Positions 52,251-60,699 of a DNA stretch of 64,000 bases are shown here, piece after piece (positions within the stretch are counted from its first letter, which is position 1; the number at the start of each line of letters is the position of its first letter). A program made the position numbers and the translations under genes. The stretch spans positions 1-64,000 of the forward strand of contig CACKOO010000003.1 of NCBI GenBank assembly GCA_902601765.1, read 5' to 3'. Under the pieces are notes generated by a model. The model saw only the letters and a list, made by a program, of their open reading frames with translations, had not been told where the DNA came from and did not search any database. Source of the stretch: Hydrogenophilales bacterium. Its GTDB lineage: Bacteria; Pseudomonadota; Gammaproteobacteria; Burkholderiales; Eutrophovitaceae.

Positions 52251-53662
52251 GACACGTACTTCCGATCGTTGACGTTATTTAATTTTACAGGTTTTTTATT
52301 TTTTTTTGTAGAATGTCCAACTAAACCTGATTTGTTATCGGTCGTCATAGCCAGTCTCTCTTCGTAATTTCCCATTTGAAAACTACGCCACCAATGGCCC
52401 AAGGATTCTTCTACTTCACCGGTTTCGCAACGCAGCAACATAAAATCATAGCCTGCGCGAAACCTTGTTGCTCGCAAAAGAGCAAAAGGTTGACGTCCAT
52501 TTCTTTTCAAAAATCTCGCCTGCATTAACCAAATGTTTCTCATGTCTAACTCAAATCTTCTGGGTATGTCTATACCTTGCCGTCGCCTAGTCAAAGAAAA
52601 CTTGTCAATAGCTTCGATCAATGCTGGAAGAGAATTTTTTCCTACGGATTTTTTTTTCTCCCATCTAGATAAAATCTCGTGCCAGAAAATAGCGGCAAAG
52701 ATGAACGCTGGAGAATTACGTTGATTATTGCCAACACGCTCATCTGTTTTAGCAACAGCTAACATCAAAAAGGCTCGACTCCTCTCATTATCTAGGCCTC
52801 TGTTAACCTCAGGCAACAAGATATTTAATATTTTATTTGAATATAAATTTTCTATTGCTTTAACAGCGTTACCACAAAACAGTATTTTGAGGGTTTCCTC
52901 AAATAACCTAGAGGGAGGAACATTGAGAAGAAGATTCTTCAGTAAACGCATAGAGCGTAGGCTTTTTTCTTCAACTTGTAAATGGAGTTTCGAGGAGAAA
53001 CGTACCGCGCGAAGTATCCTAACTGGGTCTTCTCTAAATCTGATATCTGGCTTACCAATAATTCTTAATTTTTGGGAAACCAAGTCACTATAACCACCAC
53101 AAAAGTCTAGAACCATCTCATCTTCTGGATTATAGAAAAGTGCGTTGACAGTGAAATCACGCCGCAAAGCATCTTCTTTCTGAGTGCCAAACACATTATC
53201 ACGTAAAATTCTTCCTTTCTTATCTTTCAAAAAAGTAGAAGTTGGATCTTCTAATGCGTTAGCCCTAAACGTAGATATCTCTAAGATTTCTCTCCCGAAG
53301 TAGACATGAACCAAACGAAATCTACGACCTATTATTTTTGATCTTTTAAAAATCGCTCTAACTTCTTCTGGTTTAGCATCAGTTGCAATATCGAAATCTT
53401 TAGGATTAAAACCCAAAAGTAAATCTCTAACTGCTCCACCAACAATGAAAGCCTCATGCCCTGCTTTTTGTAAAGCTTTAATAGTTTTTTTTGCAGACAC
53501 ACTAATATGGCTTCTTTTGATAGCATGTTTTGTTGGGGGGATTAAGGTTTTTGCCTTTCTAATATGATTGAAGCTCCGAGAATTAAATTTGCGGAAAAAC
53601 TCGAGAATCATGATAGCAGCGCTCTTAATAAGCGAAGGCATGGAGCTAAAACTAAAGAGCAC
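52247..53662 (-). CDS. pcnB: Poly(A) polymerase I
   Basis: PcnB adds 3' poly(A) tails that prompt RNA decay. The 471-residue sequence has a basic leader, the class II nucleotidyltransferase head EAFIVGGAVRDLLLGFNPKD with FDIATDA (two metal-binding Asp), RRFRLVHVYFGREILEISTF, RDNVFGTQKEDALRRDFTVN and RFREDPVRILRAVRFSSKL, and a C-terminal basic tail. These distinguish it from CCA-adding enzymes of similar layout. The exact start is uncertain: GTG at 53662, ATG at 53641 or ATG at 53611, none with a strong ribosome site. It is one base after the HAD gene stop. Confidence 0.92.
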   Translation of the reverse strand: MLFSFSSMPSLIKSAAIMILEFFRKFNSRSFNHIRKAKTLIPPTKHAIKRSHISVSAKKTIKALQKAGHEAFIVGGAVRDLLLGFNPKDFDIATDAKPEEVRAIFKRSKIIGRRFRLVHVYFGREILEISTFRANALEDPTSTFLKDKKGRILRDNVFGTQKEDALRRDFTVNALFYNPEDEMVLDFCGGYSDLVSQKLRIIGKPDIRFREDPVRILRAVRFSSKLHLQVEEKSLRSMRLLKNLLLNVPPSRLFEETLKILFCGNAVKAIENLYSNKILNILLPEVNRGLDNERSRAFLMLAVAKTDERVGNNQRNSPAFIFAAIFWHEILSRWEKKKSVGKNSLPALIEAIDKFSLTRRRQGIDIPRRFELDMRNIWLMQARFLKRNGRQPFALLRATRFRAGYDFMLLRCETGEVEESLGHWWRSFQMGNYEERLAMTTDNKSGLVGHSTKKNKKPVKLNNVNDRKYVS

Positions 53663-53663
53663 A

Positions 53664-54329
53664 TCATTGGTTATCGCGCAGACTTATGATTTTCCAACCT
53701 TTTGATTTGGCGTAGTTTTCAAGATGAACATCTGGATCTACCGCAATCGGATCCGTAACTAGAGAAAGCAAAGGAATATCATTTGCAGAATCGCTGTAAA
53801 ACCAACTTTTCTCAAAATCCGAAAGATCGCTATTATTTTCATTAAGCCACTGTTTAAGACGATCAACTTTTCCTTTTTGGAAAGCGGGGATACCATCAAC
53901 TTTACCACTAAATTCCCCCTCGACTACCTGAGGTTCCGTGGCTATCAAATTCGGAATATTAAGCTCCTCTGCTATAGGCTTTGTAACAAAACTGTTAGTT
54001 GCTGTTACCATTATTTTCACATCATTTTTGTGAGTATCAATCAATTTGCGAGATTCCTGGTTTATAAGCGGTAATATTTTTTGTAGCATAAAATCTTTAT
54101 GCCACCGCTTTAACTGCTTATAACTATGGTTTGCTAAATTTCCCAACTGCCAACTCAAAAATTCTCGAATATCCAGATTGCCAGCATTATAAGCTTCGTG
54201 AAATACTCGATTTTTCTGCTCATGGATACTTCTGTCTAAAATTCCCTTTTCAATAAGAAACTGGCCCCACTCGTAGTCGCTGTCTCCAGCCAGAAGGGTA
54301 TTGTCAAGATCAAAGAGTGCCAAACGCAT
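53664..54329 (-). CDS. HAD-family phosphatase (HAD-IB, SerB-like)
   Basis: A 221-residue haloacid-dehalogenase-superfamily hydrolase. Motif I is LFDLDNTLLAGDSDYEW with nucleophile Asp7 and Asp9; motif II TATNSFVTKPIAEELNIP; motif III Lys lies in AFQKGKVDRLKQW; motif IV is WFYSDSANDIPLL. The cap type and order place it in HAD-IB with phosphoserine phosphatase-like enzymes. In many Burkholderiales a gene of this type lies between hda and pcnB, as here. The substrate is unknown, and the ATG is two bases after the hda stop. Confidence 0.88.
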   Translation of the reverse strand: MRLALFDLDNTLLAGDSDYEWGQFLIEKGILDRSIHEQKNRVFHEAYNAGNLDIREFLSWQLGNLANHSYKQLKRWHKDFMLQKILPLINQESRKLIDTHKNDVKIMVTATNSFVTKPIAEELNIPNLIATEPQVVEGEFSGKVDGIPAFQKGKVDRLKQWLNENNSDLSDFEKSWFYSDSANDIPLLSLVTDPIAVDPDVHLENYAKSKGWKIISLRDNQ

Positions 54330-54331
54330 CG

Positions 54332-55045
54332 CTAAAATTTATCAGGGTTTTGTGTTGATAGAGAATCAGTTACAGCAAAAAACTCTTTTACTAAAGGCAC
54401 GGTAACCCTTCTCCTCGTATCTAAAGAGTAATAATCTAGGCCATCCAAAATGTTAAGTAAATAGCTCAAATCCCTGGAGTTACGTCTCAAAACATAATTT
54501 ACTACATCTTTGGATACGGTAAAACCGAGCTCCCTACTATATTTCATCATAGCGTCAAATTTCTCATCATCTGTAAGTGCATGTACCCGGTAAACCAACC
54601 CCCAACTAAGGCGTGTCAAAAGATCTTGTCGCAGCGGTAAACGGGGAGGAGCTATGTTTCCAGCCACCAACAGAGTACCTCCATTATCTTTAAACTCATT
54701 ATACCAGTTGAACAATACATGTTGATTTTTATCTGTCAGACGGTGAACATTATCTATAATTAATAGAGAAGCTTTCGTTCTTTTTACGGTATTCGTGAAT
54801 TCATCTTCTCCCTTCAATAAAATACAGGATAAACTTCTTTGTAAGCATAATTGCTTTACTGCTAATAAAAGGTGACTTTTCCCAACTCCCCTCTCACCCC
54901 AAACATACAAAAGATGTTCCCTCGCACTCAAAGAACAAAGATCTTTTAATGATTGAATTAGCTCGGCATTTTTACCAATTACAAAATTCTTGAAACTTGG
55001 ATGCGGCTTCAGATCCAACAAAAGTGAAAGTTGCTTGGAGCTCAT
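54332..55045 (-). CDS. hda: DnaA regulatory inactivator Hda
   Basis: Hda, an AAA+ protein related to DnaA, binds the DNA sliding clamp and stimulates ATP hydrolysis by DnaA after initiation. The clamp-binding motif QLSLLLDL is at residues 5-12. Walker A is VWGERGVGKSHLLLAV (GVGKS, not GTGKT), Walker B SLLIIDNVHRLTD; the sensor II region is FTVSKDVVNYVLRRNSRDLS. Length of 237 fits Hda and lacks the DnaA DNA-binding domain. It is divergent from purM across 210 bases, an arrangement known from Betaproteobacteria. Confidence 0.92.
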   Translation of the reverse strand: MSSKQLSLLLDLKPHPSFKNFVIGKNAELIQSLKDLCSLSAREHLLYVWGERGVGKSHLLLAVKQLCLQRSLSCILLKGEDEFTNTVKRTKASLLIIDNVHRLTDKNQHVLFNWYNEFKDNGGTLLVAGNIAPPRLPLRQDLLTRLSWGLVYRVHALTDDEKFDAMMKYSRELGFTVSKDVVNYVLRRNSRDLSYLLNILDGLDYYSLDTRRRVTVPLVKEFFAVTDSLSTQNPDKF

Positions 55046-55177
55046 TTTAAAAATAGTAGAAACTAGTTGAACTTATCCCTAGTATAAATAAATTTGATCC
55101 ACAATACGATGGGATTTTCTTTAAGATCAACACCATCAAATTTATACTAAAATATGTTGAACTGATATTTAAGCGTG

Positions 55178-55205
55178 TTGATTTGCAAAATAAAGTGCAA
55201 ATTAA
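55178..55205. promoter_or_regulatory. Inverted repeat upstream of purM
   Basis: TTGATTTGCA (55178-55187) and TGCAAATTAA (55196-55205) form a 10-bp inverted repeat with one mismatch and an 8-base centre, about 50 bases before the purM start. It does not match the E. coli PurR box. It may be an operator or a weak hairpin. Confidence 0.35.
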
Positions 55206-55255
55206 TTTTAGTTTCTGTCAAAATCTTATAACTATTAACTGAATATTTTAATAAA

Positions 55256-56299
55256 GTGAAAAAGAATCTACCAAATCTAGACCCTTACAAAAAAGCTGGC
55301 GTAGATATTGATGCAGGAAATAACCTCGTTGAGGCGATAAAACCATTGGCTGCAAAGACCAGAAAACCCGAGGTAATTTCCGGGATCGGCGGTTTCGGGG
55401 CATTATACGAATTACCCACCAATTTTAAAAATCCAATTTTAGTATCTGGATCAGACGGGGTTGGGACTAAATTAAAACTGGCCTGTGCAATGAATCAGCA
55501 CAGATCAATAGGTATAGATTTAGTGGCGATGAGCGTTAACGATATTTTAACCCAAGGTGCAAAGCCGCTTTTTTTCCACGATTATTTATCCTGCGGGAAG
55601 CTAAACGTAAATACTGCCACCGATGTGGTGGCTGGTATAGCAAAAGGTTGTCTTTTGGCTGATTGTTCCCTCATAGGGGGTGAAACTGCAGAAATGCCAG
55701 GAATGTATAACGATGCAGAGTACGACTTAGCGGGCTTTGCTGTCGGTGTGGTCGAAAAAAATGACATGATAACTGGAAAAAACATCTCATCTGGTGATCA
55801 ACTGATCGGTATTAACAGTAGTGGTGTACACTCCAACGGCTACTCTATGATTAATCACATATTAGAAAAAACTGATATGAATTTGTCATCAAAGTTTGGA
55901 GATTCCACCTTGGGGCATATTTTATTAACCCCAACTCGAATTTATGTTGAAGCTCTAAAAAATTTAAAACAGAAAATGCGTGTTAAAGGTATAGCCCATA
56001 TAACCGGCGGTGGGTTAATAGAAAATTTACCCAGAATAATCCCTCCGCATTTAAGCGCTAAAATAAATATAAGCAGCTGGGAAATGCCAGAAATATTTCG
56101 ATGGATTAGTGAAGAGGGAAATATAGAGGAGTCGTCCATGATGAGGATTTTTAACTGTGGGGTTGGGATGGTTGTCGTGGTTTCAAAAAAAAATGCATGT
56201 GATGCGGTACAAGCTCTGAAAATCAGTGGTGATAACGCTTTCTTGTTGGGAGAAGTTGTCGCGAAATCCAGTGAAGAAAATTTAATTTTGACAAGATAA
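55256..56299 (+). CDS. purM: Phosphoribosylformylglycinamidine cyclo-ligase
   Basis: PurM makes aminoimidazole ribonucleotide from FGAM with ATP in purine synthesis. The 347 residues contain YKKAGVDIDAGNNLVEAIKP, GIGGFGALYELPTNFKNPIL, the ATP-binding SGSDGVGTKLKLACAMNQHR, GIDLVAMSVNDILTQGAKPL, GETAEMPGMYN and SGVHSNGYSMI. The start is GTG at 55256 with only a weak ribosome site in an A/T-rich leader. purN follows by seven bases. Divergent hda lies upstream. Confidence 0.97.
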   Translation: MKKNLPNLDPYKKAGVDIDAGNNLVEAIKPLAAKTRKPEVISGIGGFGALYELPTNFKNPILVSGSDGVGTKLKLACAMNQHRSIGIDLVAMSVNDILTQGAKPLFFHDYLSCGKLNVNTATDVVAGIAKGCLLADCSLIGGETAEMPGMYNDAEYDLAGFAVGVVEKNDMITGKNISSGDQLIGINSSGVHSNGYSMINHILEKTDMNLSSKFGDSTLGHILLTPTRIYVEALKNLKQKMRVKGIAHITGGGLIENLPRIIPPHLSAKINISSWEMPEIFRWISEEGNIEESSMMRIFNCGVGMVVVVSKKNACDAVQALKISGDNAFLLGEVVAKSSEENLILTR

Positions 56300-56306
56300 G
56301 TCTAAT

Positions 56307-56951
56307 ATGAGGCGCGTAATAATACTTATATCGGGGAAAGGGAGCAACATGGAAAACCTGATCCTATCGAACTTTTCCGGGAAAGTGGTACTTGTGGTCA
56401 GTAATAACCCTGACGCCCTAGGCCTCAAAAAAGCTAGGGATATGGGAATTGACACTAAGGTAATAGACCACAAGAAATTTTCAAGAAGAGAGGACTTCGA
56501 TTCTGCATTGGCGGATACCATAGCAGGCTATCATCCTGATCTGATTGCCTTAGCTGGGTTTATGAGAATCTTAACCGAAAAATTTGTAATGCGATTTGAA
56601 AACAAAATACTTAATATACATCCATCGTTACTTCCAGCTTTCCCCGGGGAAAACACTCATAAAAAAGTCTTAGCACAAGGTTGCCTAATACACGGATGCT
56701 CTGTGCATTTTGTTACCAATAAACTTGATGGCGGTCCAATCATTATTCAGGCGGTAGTTCCAGTGCTTCCAAAAGATAACCACGATTCGCTTGCCAAAAG
56801 AGTACTTAAACAAGAACATAAAATCTACCCACTTGCTATCAGATGGTTTTTGGAGAATAAGTTAGTGATAGAAAACAATCGAGTCATTTTAAAAGATAAT
56901 CTTCAAATTCCAGATCCATTGGTTTTTCCGTATACTAATTCACAAGCATGA
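56307..56951 (+). CDS. purN: Phosphoribosylglycinamide formyltransferase
   Basis: PurN transfers a formyl group from 10-formyl-THF to GAR. The 214-residue protein has VIILISGKGSNMENLILSNF (phosphate loop), VSNNPDALGLKKARDMGID, LIALAGFMRILTEKFV, and the catalytic block ILNIHPSLLPAFPGENTHKK with Asn-x-His, then GCSVHFVTNKLDGGPIIIQA holding the active-site Asp. It is complete, translated just after purM, and overlaps the next gene by four bases. Confidence 0.96.
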   Translation: MRRVIILISGKGSNMENLILSNFSGKVVLVVSNNPDALGLKKARDMGIDTKVIDHKKFSRREDFDSALADTIAGYHPDLIALAGFMRILTEKFVMRFENKILNIHPSLLPAFPGENTHKKVLAQGCLIHGCSVHFVTNKLDGGPIIIQAVVPVLPKDNHDSLAKRVLKQEHKIYPLAIRWFLENKLVIENNRVILKDNLQIPDPLVFPYTNSQA

Positions 56952-57640
56952 GATTATTTATACCTTTAGTAGTTTCCCTCCTAGTCTCTTCTGTTTCCAT
57001 CGCAAATAATAGACTGCCAAATAAGGTCTCATTAGAGTTTAAAATCATTACCAGTGGAATAGTAGTAGGAATAGGTAAAGAGATTTTTCAAAAAACCGGA
57101 AGTAGCTATCAAGTAACGAGCCACACTGTACCCAAAGGAGTAGCTGCGATTTTTATGAAAAATATTCTTCGCAAATCAACTGGTCGGTTGACTAACCACG
57201 GTCTTATACCAAATAAATTTGAGGAAACTGGTCGCGATGGAGGACCCCGAATAGCCCAGTTTGACTGGATTAATAAAACGATTAGATTAGAAACTAAAAA
57301 AGGCAAAATCGAAATGCCTATCTCACCAGGAACAGTAGATCAAACGAGTTTCATTTTTTCGTTTATGAAGCGATTGCCGCAAACAAAATTTGATATAGCA
57401 ATTACAAATGGGGAAAAATTAAAGACATATTCTTATTCATTAAAAAAATCCGAAAAAATTGACACGCCAATTGGACCTCTAGATTCAGTTGTTCTTGAAA
57501 AGAATACTAATAAAAGTGAGGAAAGGAAATTTCAATTTTGGCTTGCTGTAGATTTATATAATCTTCCGATAAAAATAAAATATACCGATAAAAAAAGAAG
57601 AGTCTTCGAATCATTTCTCACAAAACTTACGGTTGAGTGA
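56948..57640 (+). CDS. DUF3108-family exported protein
   Basis: A 230-residue protein with a signal peptide (1-19, cleavage near SIA-NN). The mature part resembles DUF3108, predicted to be a periplasmic beta-barrel-like domain of unknown function: YQVTSHTVPKGVAAIFMKNI, RIAQFDWINKTIRLETKKGK and LDSVVLEKNTN. Members are often encoded directly behind purN in Beta- and Gammaproteobacteria, which fits here: the start overlaps purN by four bases. No catalytic motif is visible. Confidence 0.75.
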   Translation: MRLFIPLVVSLLVSSVSIANNRLPNKVSLEFKIITSGIVVGIGKEIFQKTGSSYQVTSHTVPKGVAAIFMKNILRKSTGRLTNHGLIPNKFEETGRDGGPRIAQFDWINKTIRLETKKGKIEMPISPGTVDQTSFIFSFMKRLPQTKFDIAITNGEKLKTYSYSLKKSEKIDTPIGPLDSVVLEKNTNKSEERKFQFWLAVDLYNLPIKIKYTDKKRRVFESFLTKLTVE

Positions 57641-57754
57641 AACAACTTAATTTCGACTCTTGTATATCATGCAATGAGACAAGAACTAGAAATTATATTG
57701 ATTTTTCAGTAATGTAGCGACTGCTTGAAAGACTAATAATAAATTAAATAAACA

Positions 57755-58951
57755 ATGGATATACAAAACTTATTTGCTACGTTGATATACGGGGCTGTCC
57801 ATCTGCATTGGTGGGGTTATATTCTCCTGGCCTTGGTGCTGACTCACATCACTACTATTTCAGTAACTATTTACCTCCATAGGTACTCAGCGCACCGCGC
57901 TTTAGACCTTCATCCAATTTTAGCTCATTTTTTTCGATTCTGGCTTTGGTTAACGACCGGCATGGTGACCAAAGCTTGGACCGCGATACACAGGAAGCAT
58001 CATGTAAAATGTGACCGTCATGGGGACCCTCATAGCCCGCATATTTCCGGAATATGGACAGTTTTTTTTGAAGGAGCTGAATTATATAAAAAAGAAAGTT
58101 TAAATGATTCAACTATAAAAAAATATGGCCATGGGACCCCGAATGACTGGTTGGAGAGAAATCTTTATACACCATTTAGTACACTAGGTATTTCTAGCAT
58201 GTTTTTAATCAATCTTTTGCTTTTCGGCCCATTAGGAATTTCCATATGGGCCGTACAAATGCTTTGGATACCGTTAACAGCAGCTGGGATCGTCAACGGC
58301 TTTGGTCATTATTGCGGTTACCGAAATTTCCAAACCGGAGATAAGAGTACTAACATACTGCCTTGGGGAATTATTATTGGGGGTGAGGAACTACACAACA
58401 ATCATCATGCCTATGCCACATCAGCGCGATTATCTTCAAAATGGTATGAATTTGACATTGGTTGGATGTACGTCTGTATTTTTGCGTCTCTTAAGTTAGC
58501 CAAAATCAAAAATATTGCACCTCGGGTTAATGTAGGACCCACAAAAAACAAATGTGACCTTGAGACCTTGAAATCAGTAATTACTCATCGATATGAAGTG
58601 TTATCAAGGTTTACCAACAGTATAAAGAAAATATTTGATGACGAGATTCAGAGATTGCTTGAAGGGGGTGTGAAAAACATAATTAACTGGAGACAATTCA
58701 AAACTTGGCTGCACAACGATCTAACCCAATTTGAAGAACAAGAACTTCAGATTTTTTATCAATTGCTTAACAAGAGCCCCATTCTAAAGAACATCTATTT
58801 AATGCGCGCCGAGTTATCAGACCTATGGGACCAGTCAAACCTGAGTAGAGACCAGCTTTTACTGAAATTAGAAGATTGGTGCCAAAAAGCAGACCAGACT
58901 GGTATAGTGCAGCTTGAAAATTTTTCGAGGACTTTGCGAAGCTACAATTAA
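57755..58951 (+). CDS. Acyl-CoA/fatty acid desaturase, delta-9-type
   Basis: A 398-residue membrane di-iron desaturase that introduces a cis double bond in saturated fatty acyl chains. Three histidine boxes are present: HRYSAH (42-47), HRKHH (79-83) and EELHNNHHAYA (about 209-219), with hydrophobic segments at about 20-40, 55-75, 145-165 and 170-190. The C-terminal 130 residues are a hydrophilic helical domain found in DesA-like proteobacterial enzymes of similar length. The ribosome site is weak. It converges with rpmG (34-base gap). It allows aerobic membrane fluidity adjustment. Confidence 0.9.
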   Translation: MDIQNLFATLIYGAVHLHWWGYILLALVLTHITTISVTIYLHRYSAHRALDLHPILAHFFRFWLWLTTGMVTKAWTAIHRKHHVKCDRHGDPHSPHISGIWTVFFEGAELYKKESLNDSTIKKYGHGTPNDWLERNLYTPFSTLGISSMFLINLLLFGPLGISIWAVQMLWIPLTAAGIVNGFGHYCGYRNFQTGDKSTNILPWGIIIGGEELHNNHHAYATSARLSSKWYEFDIGWMYVCIFASLKLAKIKNIAPRVNVGPTKNKCDLETLKSVITHRYEVLSRFTNSIKKIFDDEIQRLLEGGVKNIINWRQFKTWLHNDLTQFEEQELQIFYQLLNKSPILKNIYLMRAELSDLWDQSNLSRDQLLLKLEDWCQKADQTGIVQLENFSRTLRSYN

Positions 58952-58985
58952 GCTTGCGTCATCAGCGTCGGGAAACGCCTACCCG

Positions 58986-59141
58986 CTACTTTATCTTAGC
59001 TTCCTTGTAAACAACGTGCTTCCTAACGACCGGATCGTATTTTTTAATTTCTATCTTTTCCGGTTTCAGACGTCTATTTTTTGTCGTCGTGTAAAAGTGA
59101 CCGGTACCGGCACTGGACTCTAGCTTAATCTTTTCTCTCAT
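58986..59141 (-). CDS. rpmG: 50S ribosomal protein L33
   Basis: A 51-residue basic protein. It reads [20 protein letters not shown], then [20 protein letters not shown] and [11 protein letters not shown]; this is a standard L33, of the type without zinc-binding cysteines. ATG at 59141, stop TAG at 58986-58988. It lies 28 bases after the rpmB stop, so the two form the common rpmB-rpmG operon. Confidence 0.97.
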   Translation of the reverse strand: MREKIKLESSAGTGHFYTTTKNRRLKPEKIEIKKYDPVVRKHVVYKEAKIK

Positions 59142-59169
59142 ATTGACTTATTCCCAAGAACTGGTGTGT

Positions 59170-59406
59170 TCAGATTTTTACACCCTTTTTTCTCATATCA
59201 GACAGAACTGTATCTATTCCTTTTTTATCTATAATCCTAATTCCGGCGTGCGACACTCGCATTTTAACCCATCGCTTTTCACTTCCCACCCAAAATCTTT
59301 TGGAATGCAAGTTCGGGAGAAAACGACGCTTGTTTCTATTATTAGCGTGAGACACATTGTTTCCAGCCATGGGCTTTTTGCCCGTTACTTGACATACTCG
59401 CGACAT
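59170..59406 (-). CDS. rpmB: 50S ribosomal protein L28
   Basis: A 78-residue ribosomal protein. [20 protein letters not shown] and [20 protein letters not shown] are typical of L28; the C-terminus includes [15 protein letters not shown]. The ATG is preceded by GGAG, with a 35-base leader from a predicted promoter. It is first in the rpmB-rpmG operon. Confidence 0.97.
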   Translation of the reverse strand: MSRVCQVTGKKPMAGNNVSHANNRNKRRFLPNLHSKRFWVGSEKRWVKMRVSHAGIRIIDKKGIDTVLSDMRKKGVKI

Positions 59407-59441
59407 CTCAAAATCTCCGAAGATAAAAAAATTTACGGAGC

Positions 59442-59471
59442 TTTATACCACAATTAACAAGTATCGATCAA
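59442..59471 (-). promoter_or_regulatory. Promoter of the rpmB-rpmG operon
   Basis: On the minus strand TTGATC (59466-59471), an 18-base spacer, then TATAAA (59442-59447). The -10 ends 35 bases before the rpmB ATG. Confidence 0.55.
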
Positions 59472-59742
59472 GTTTTCACCTTATTATCACTCATCTTTCA
59501 AACACTAGTATTTCATAATACGAATCTATTTTAATCATTTAAAACAATGCCTAATAAATATTTATCTGTAAAATAATTTCATATGAATTTATTTTGAATT
59601 TACTTTACGCACCCATACAAATAATTACCTTTACAAATGCGGAAATGTTCACTAATGTGTTGATAAGGGAAGAATATCCCATGCTTATGTCTGAAAGCAT
59701 CATAATAAAAAATAAAATTAATAATTAGGGAGTTAATCAAAA
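59472..59742. other. Intergenic region between rpmB promoter and the MBL gene
   Basis: A/T-rich non-coding stretch; with the rpmB leader the whole gene-free interval is about 336 bases. It must hold the promoter of the metallo-beta-lactamase-fold gene, but no clear -35/-10 pair stands out. GGAG lies nine bases before its ATG. A pair of short hairpins at 59667-59700 may belong to the mRNA leader. Confidence 0.5.
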
Positions 59743-60612
59743 ATGAAAAAACTATTCGCAGCAGCGTTCTTTGGCTGGTTGGGGTTACTATCATTTAGCG
59801 CTACAGCCGGTCATCACGAGGGGGGTGTAAAAGCTTATTGGGGAACAAGCGGTATGTTTGGCCCTTTTGATATCCGAGGTCTTATACCTTCTTTACCCGC
59901 CGACCAAGCTCGAGACATTACCATACCAGTCAGCATGTGGGTAATTGATCACCCAATGGGACTTGTAGTATACGACTCAGGTAACAACGTAGCGGTCGTC
60001 GACAATTGTAAAACTTATTGGTCCCCAGGACTTTGTGATTTTCTTAAGCCAAGCCAAACCAAGGAAACCACCATCGATGGTCTTTTGAAAAAACTAGGTT
60101 ATAAAGTATCCGATGTAAAAGCCGTCATTTCATCCCATGCGCATCTCGACCATGCAGGTAACATTGAGATGTTCCCAAATGCTATCCATATTTTCCAAAA
60201 GAAGGAACTGTATCAAGGATGGTGGCCAGAAAAGTTTCAAGGAAGAGATGGCAAAGGACCATTCGTTCTTGCTGACTTGGATAACGCAAGAGATTTTAAC
60301 TACCTCGAGCTAGAAGGAGATTATGATCTTTTTGGCGATGGGAAGGTACAAATCCTCTCAACTCCTGGACATACCCTAGGTCACCAGTCGGTAAGGGTAG
60401 TGACGGAGAAAAATGGAGTCATGATACTCGCTCAAGACGCAATTTGGATGCAGGAAAATTTAGATGGCTATCCAGCAGGTCTTAATTACAGTGTTCAAGA
60501 CTACAGCAAATCTGTAACACGCCTGAAAATGATGCGAGACCTTCAGGGGGCGCCACTATACATGGGGCACGATGGTGCCCAGTGGGAAGCTGGCGGAAAC
60601 CAGTGGTATTAA
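59743..60612 (+). CDS. Exported metallo-beta-lactamase-fold hydrolase, AHL lactonase-like
   Basis: A 289-residue zinc hydrolase with a signal peptide (1-22, cleavage after ATA-G). The metal-binding motif SHAHLDHAGN (His132, His134, Asp136, His137) is intact; the later zinc ligands are the His of TPGHTLGHQS, the Asp of LAQDAIWM and the His of MGHDGAQW. Members of this branch hydrolyse N-acyl homoserine lactones or other lactones; here export to the periplasm or outside suggests action on an external lactone. It is monocistronic and ends before a GC-rich hairpin. The identity of the substrate is inferred by family only. Confidence 0.83.
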   Translation: MKKLFAAAFFGWLGLLSFSATAGHHEGGVKAYWGTSGMFGPFDIRGLIPSLPADQARDITIPVSMWVIDHPMGLVVYDSGNNVAVVDNCKTYWSPGLCDFLKPSQTKETTIDGLLKKLGYKVSDVKAVISSHAHLDHAGNIEMFPNAIHIFQKKELYQGWWPEKFQGRDGKGPFVLADLDNARDFNYLELEGDYDLFGDGKVQILSTPGHTLGHQSVRVVTEKNGVMILAQDAIWMQENLDGYPAGLNYSVQDYSKSVTRLKMMRDLQGAPLYMGHDGAQWEAGGNQWY

Positions 60613-60654
60613 GAGATAATTAGTACAATTATCATCATTTAATTTGTACTATTT

Positions 60655-60680
60655 TCGGGGGCTCGGGTGGCCCCCGATTT
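60655..60680 (+). terminator. Rho-independent terminator after the MBL gene
   Basis: TCGGGGGC (60655-60662) and GCCCCCGA (60670-60677) form a perfect 8-bp GC-rich stem over a 7-base loop, followed by TTTATT. It overlaps a GTG codon (60667) that would extend the following ABC ATPase gene. Confidence 0.7.
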
Positions 60681-60699
60681 ATTAGACGCATACAAAAAA

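Noticed and set aside
58520..58951. C-terminal extension of the desaturase as a novel fused domain
   Set aside because: Proteobacterial DesA-type enzymes of about 390-400 residues have a similar tail, so it is normal for the family.
59667..59700. Tandem short hairpins (GGGA/TCCC and ATGCTT/AAGCAT) as a riboswitch
   Set aside because: Stems of 4 and 6 bp in an A/T-rich leader are too weak and match no riboswitch class I know.
59600..59794. Minus-strand open frame of 64 codons spanning the start of the MBL gene
   Set aside because: Low-complexity, A/T-rich translation antisense to a real gene start; no supporting signals.
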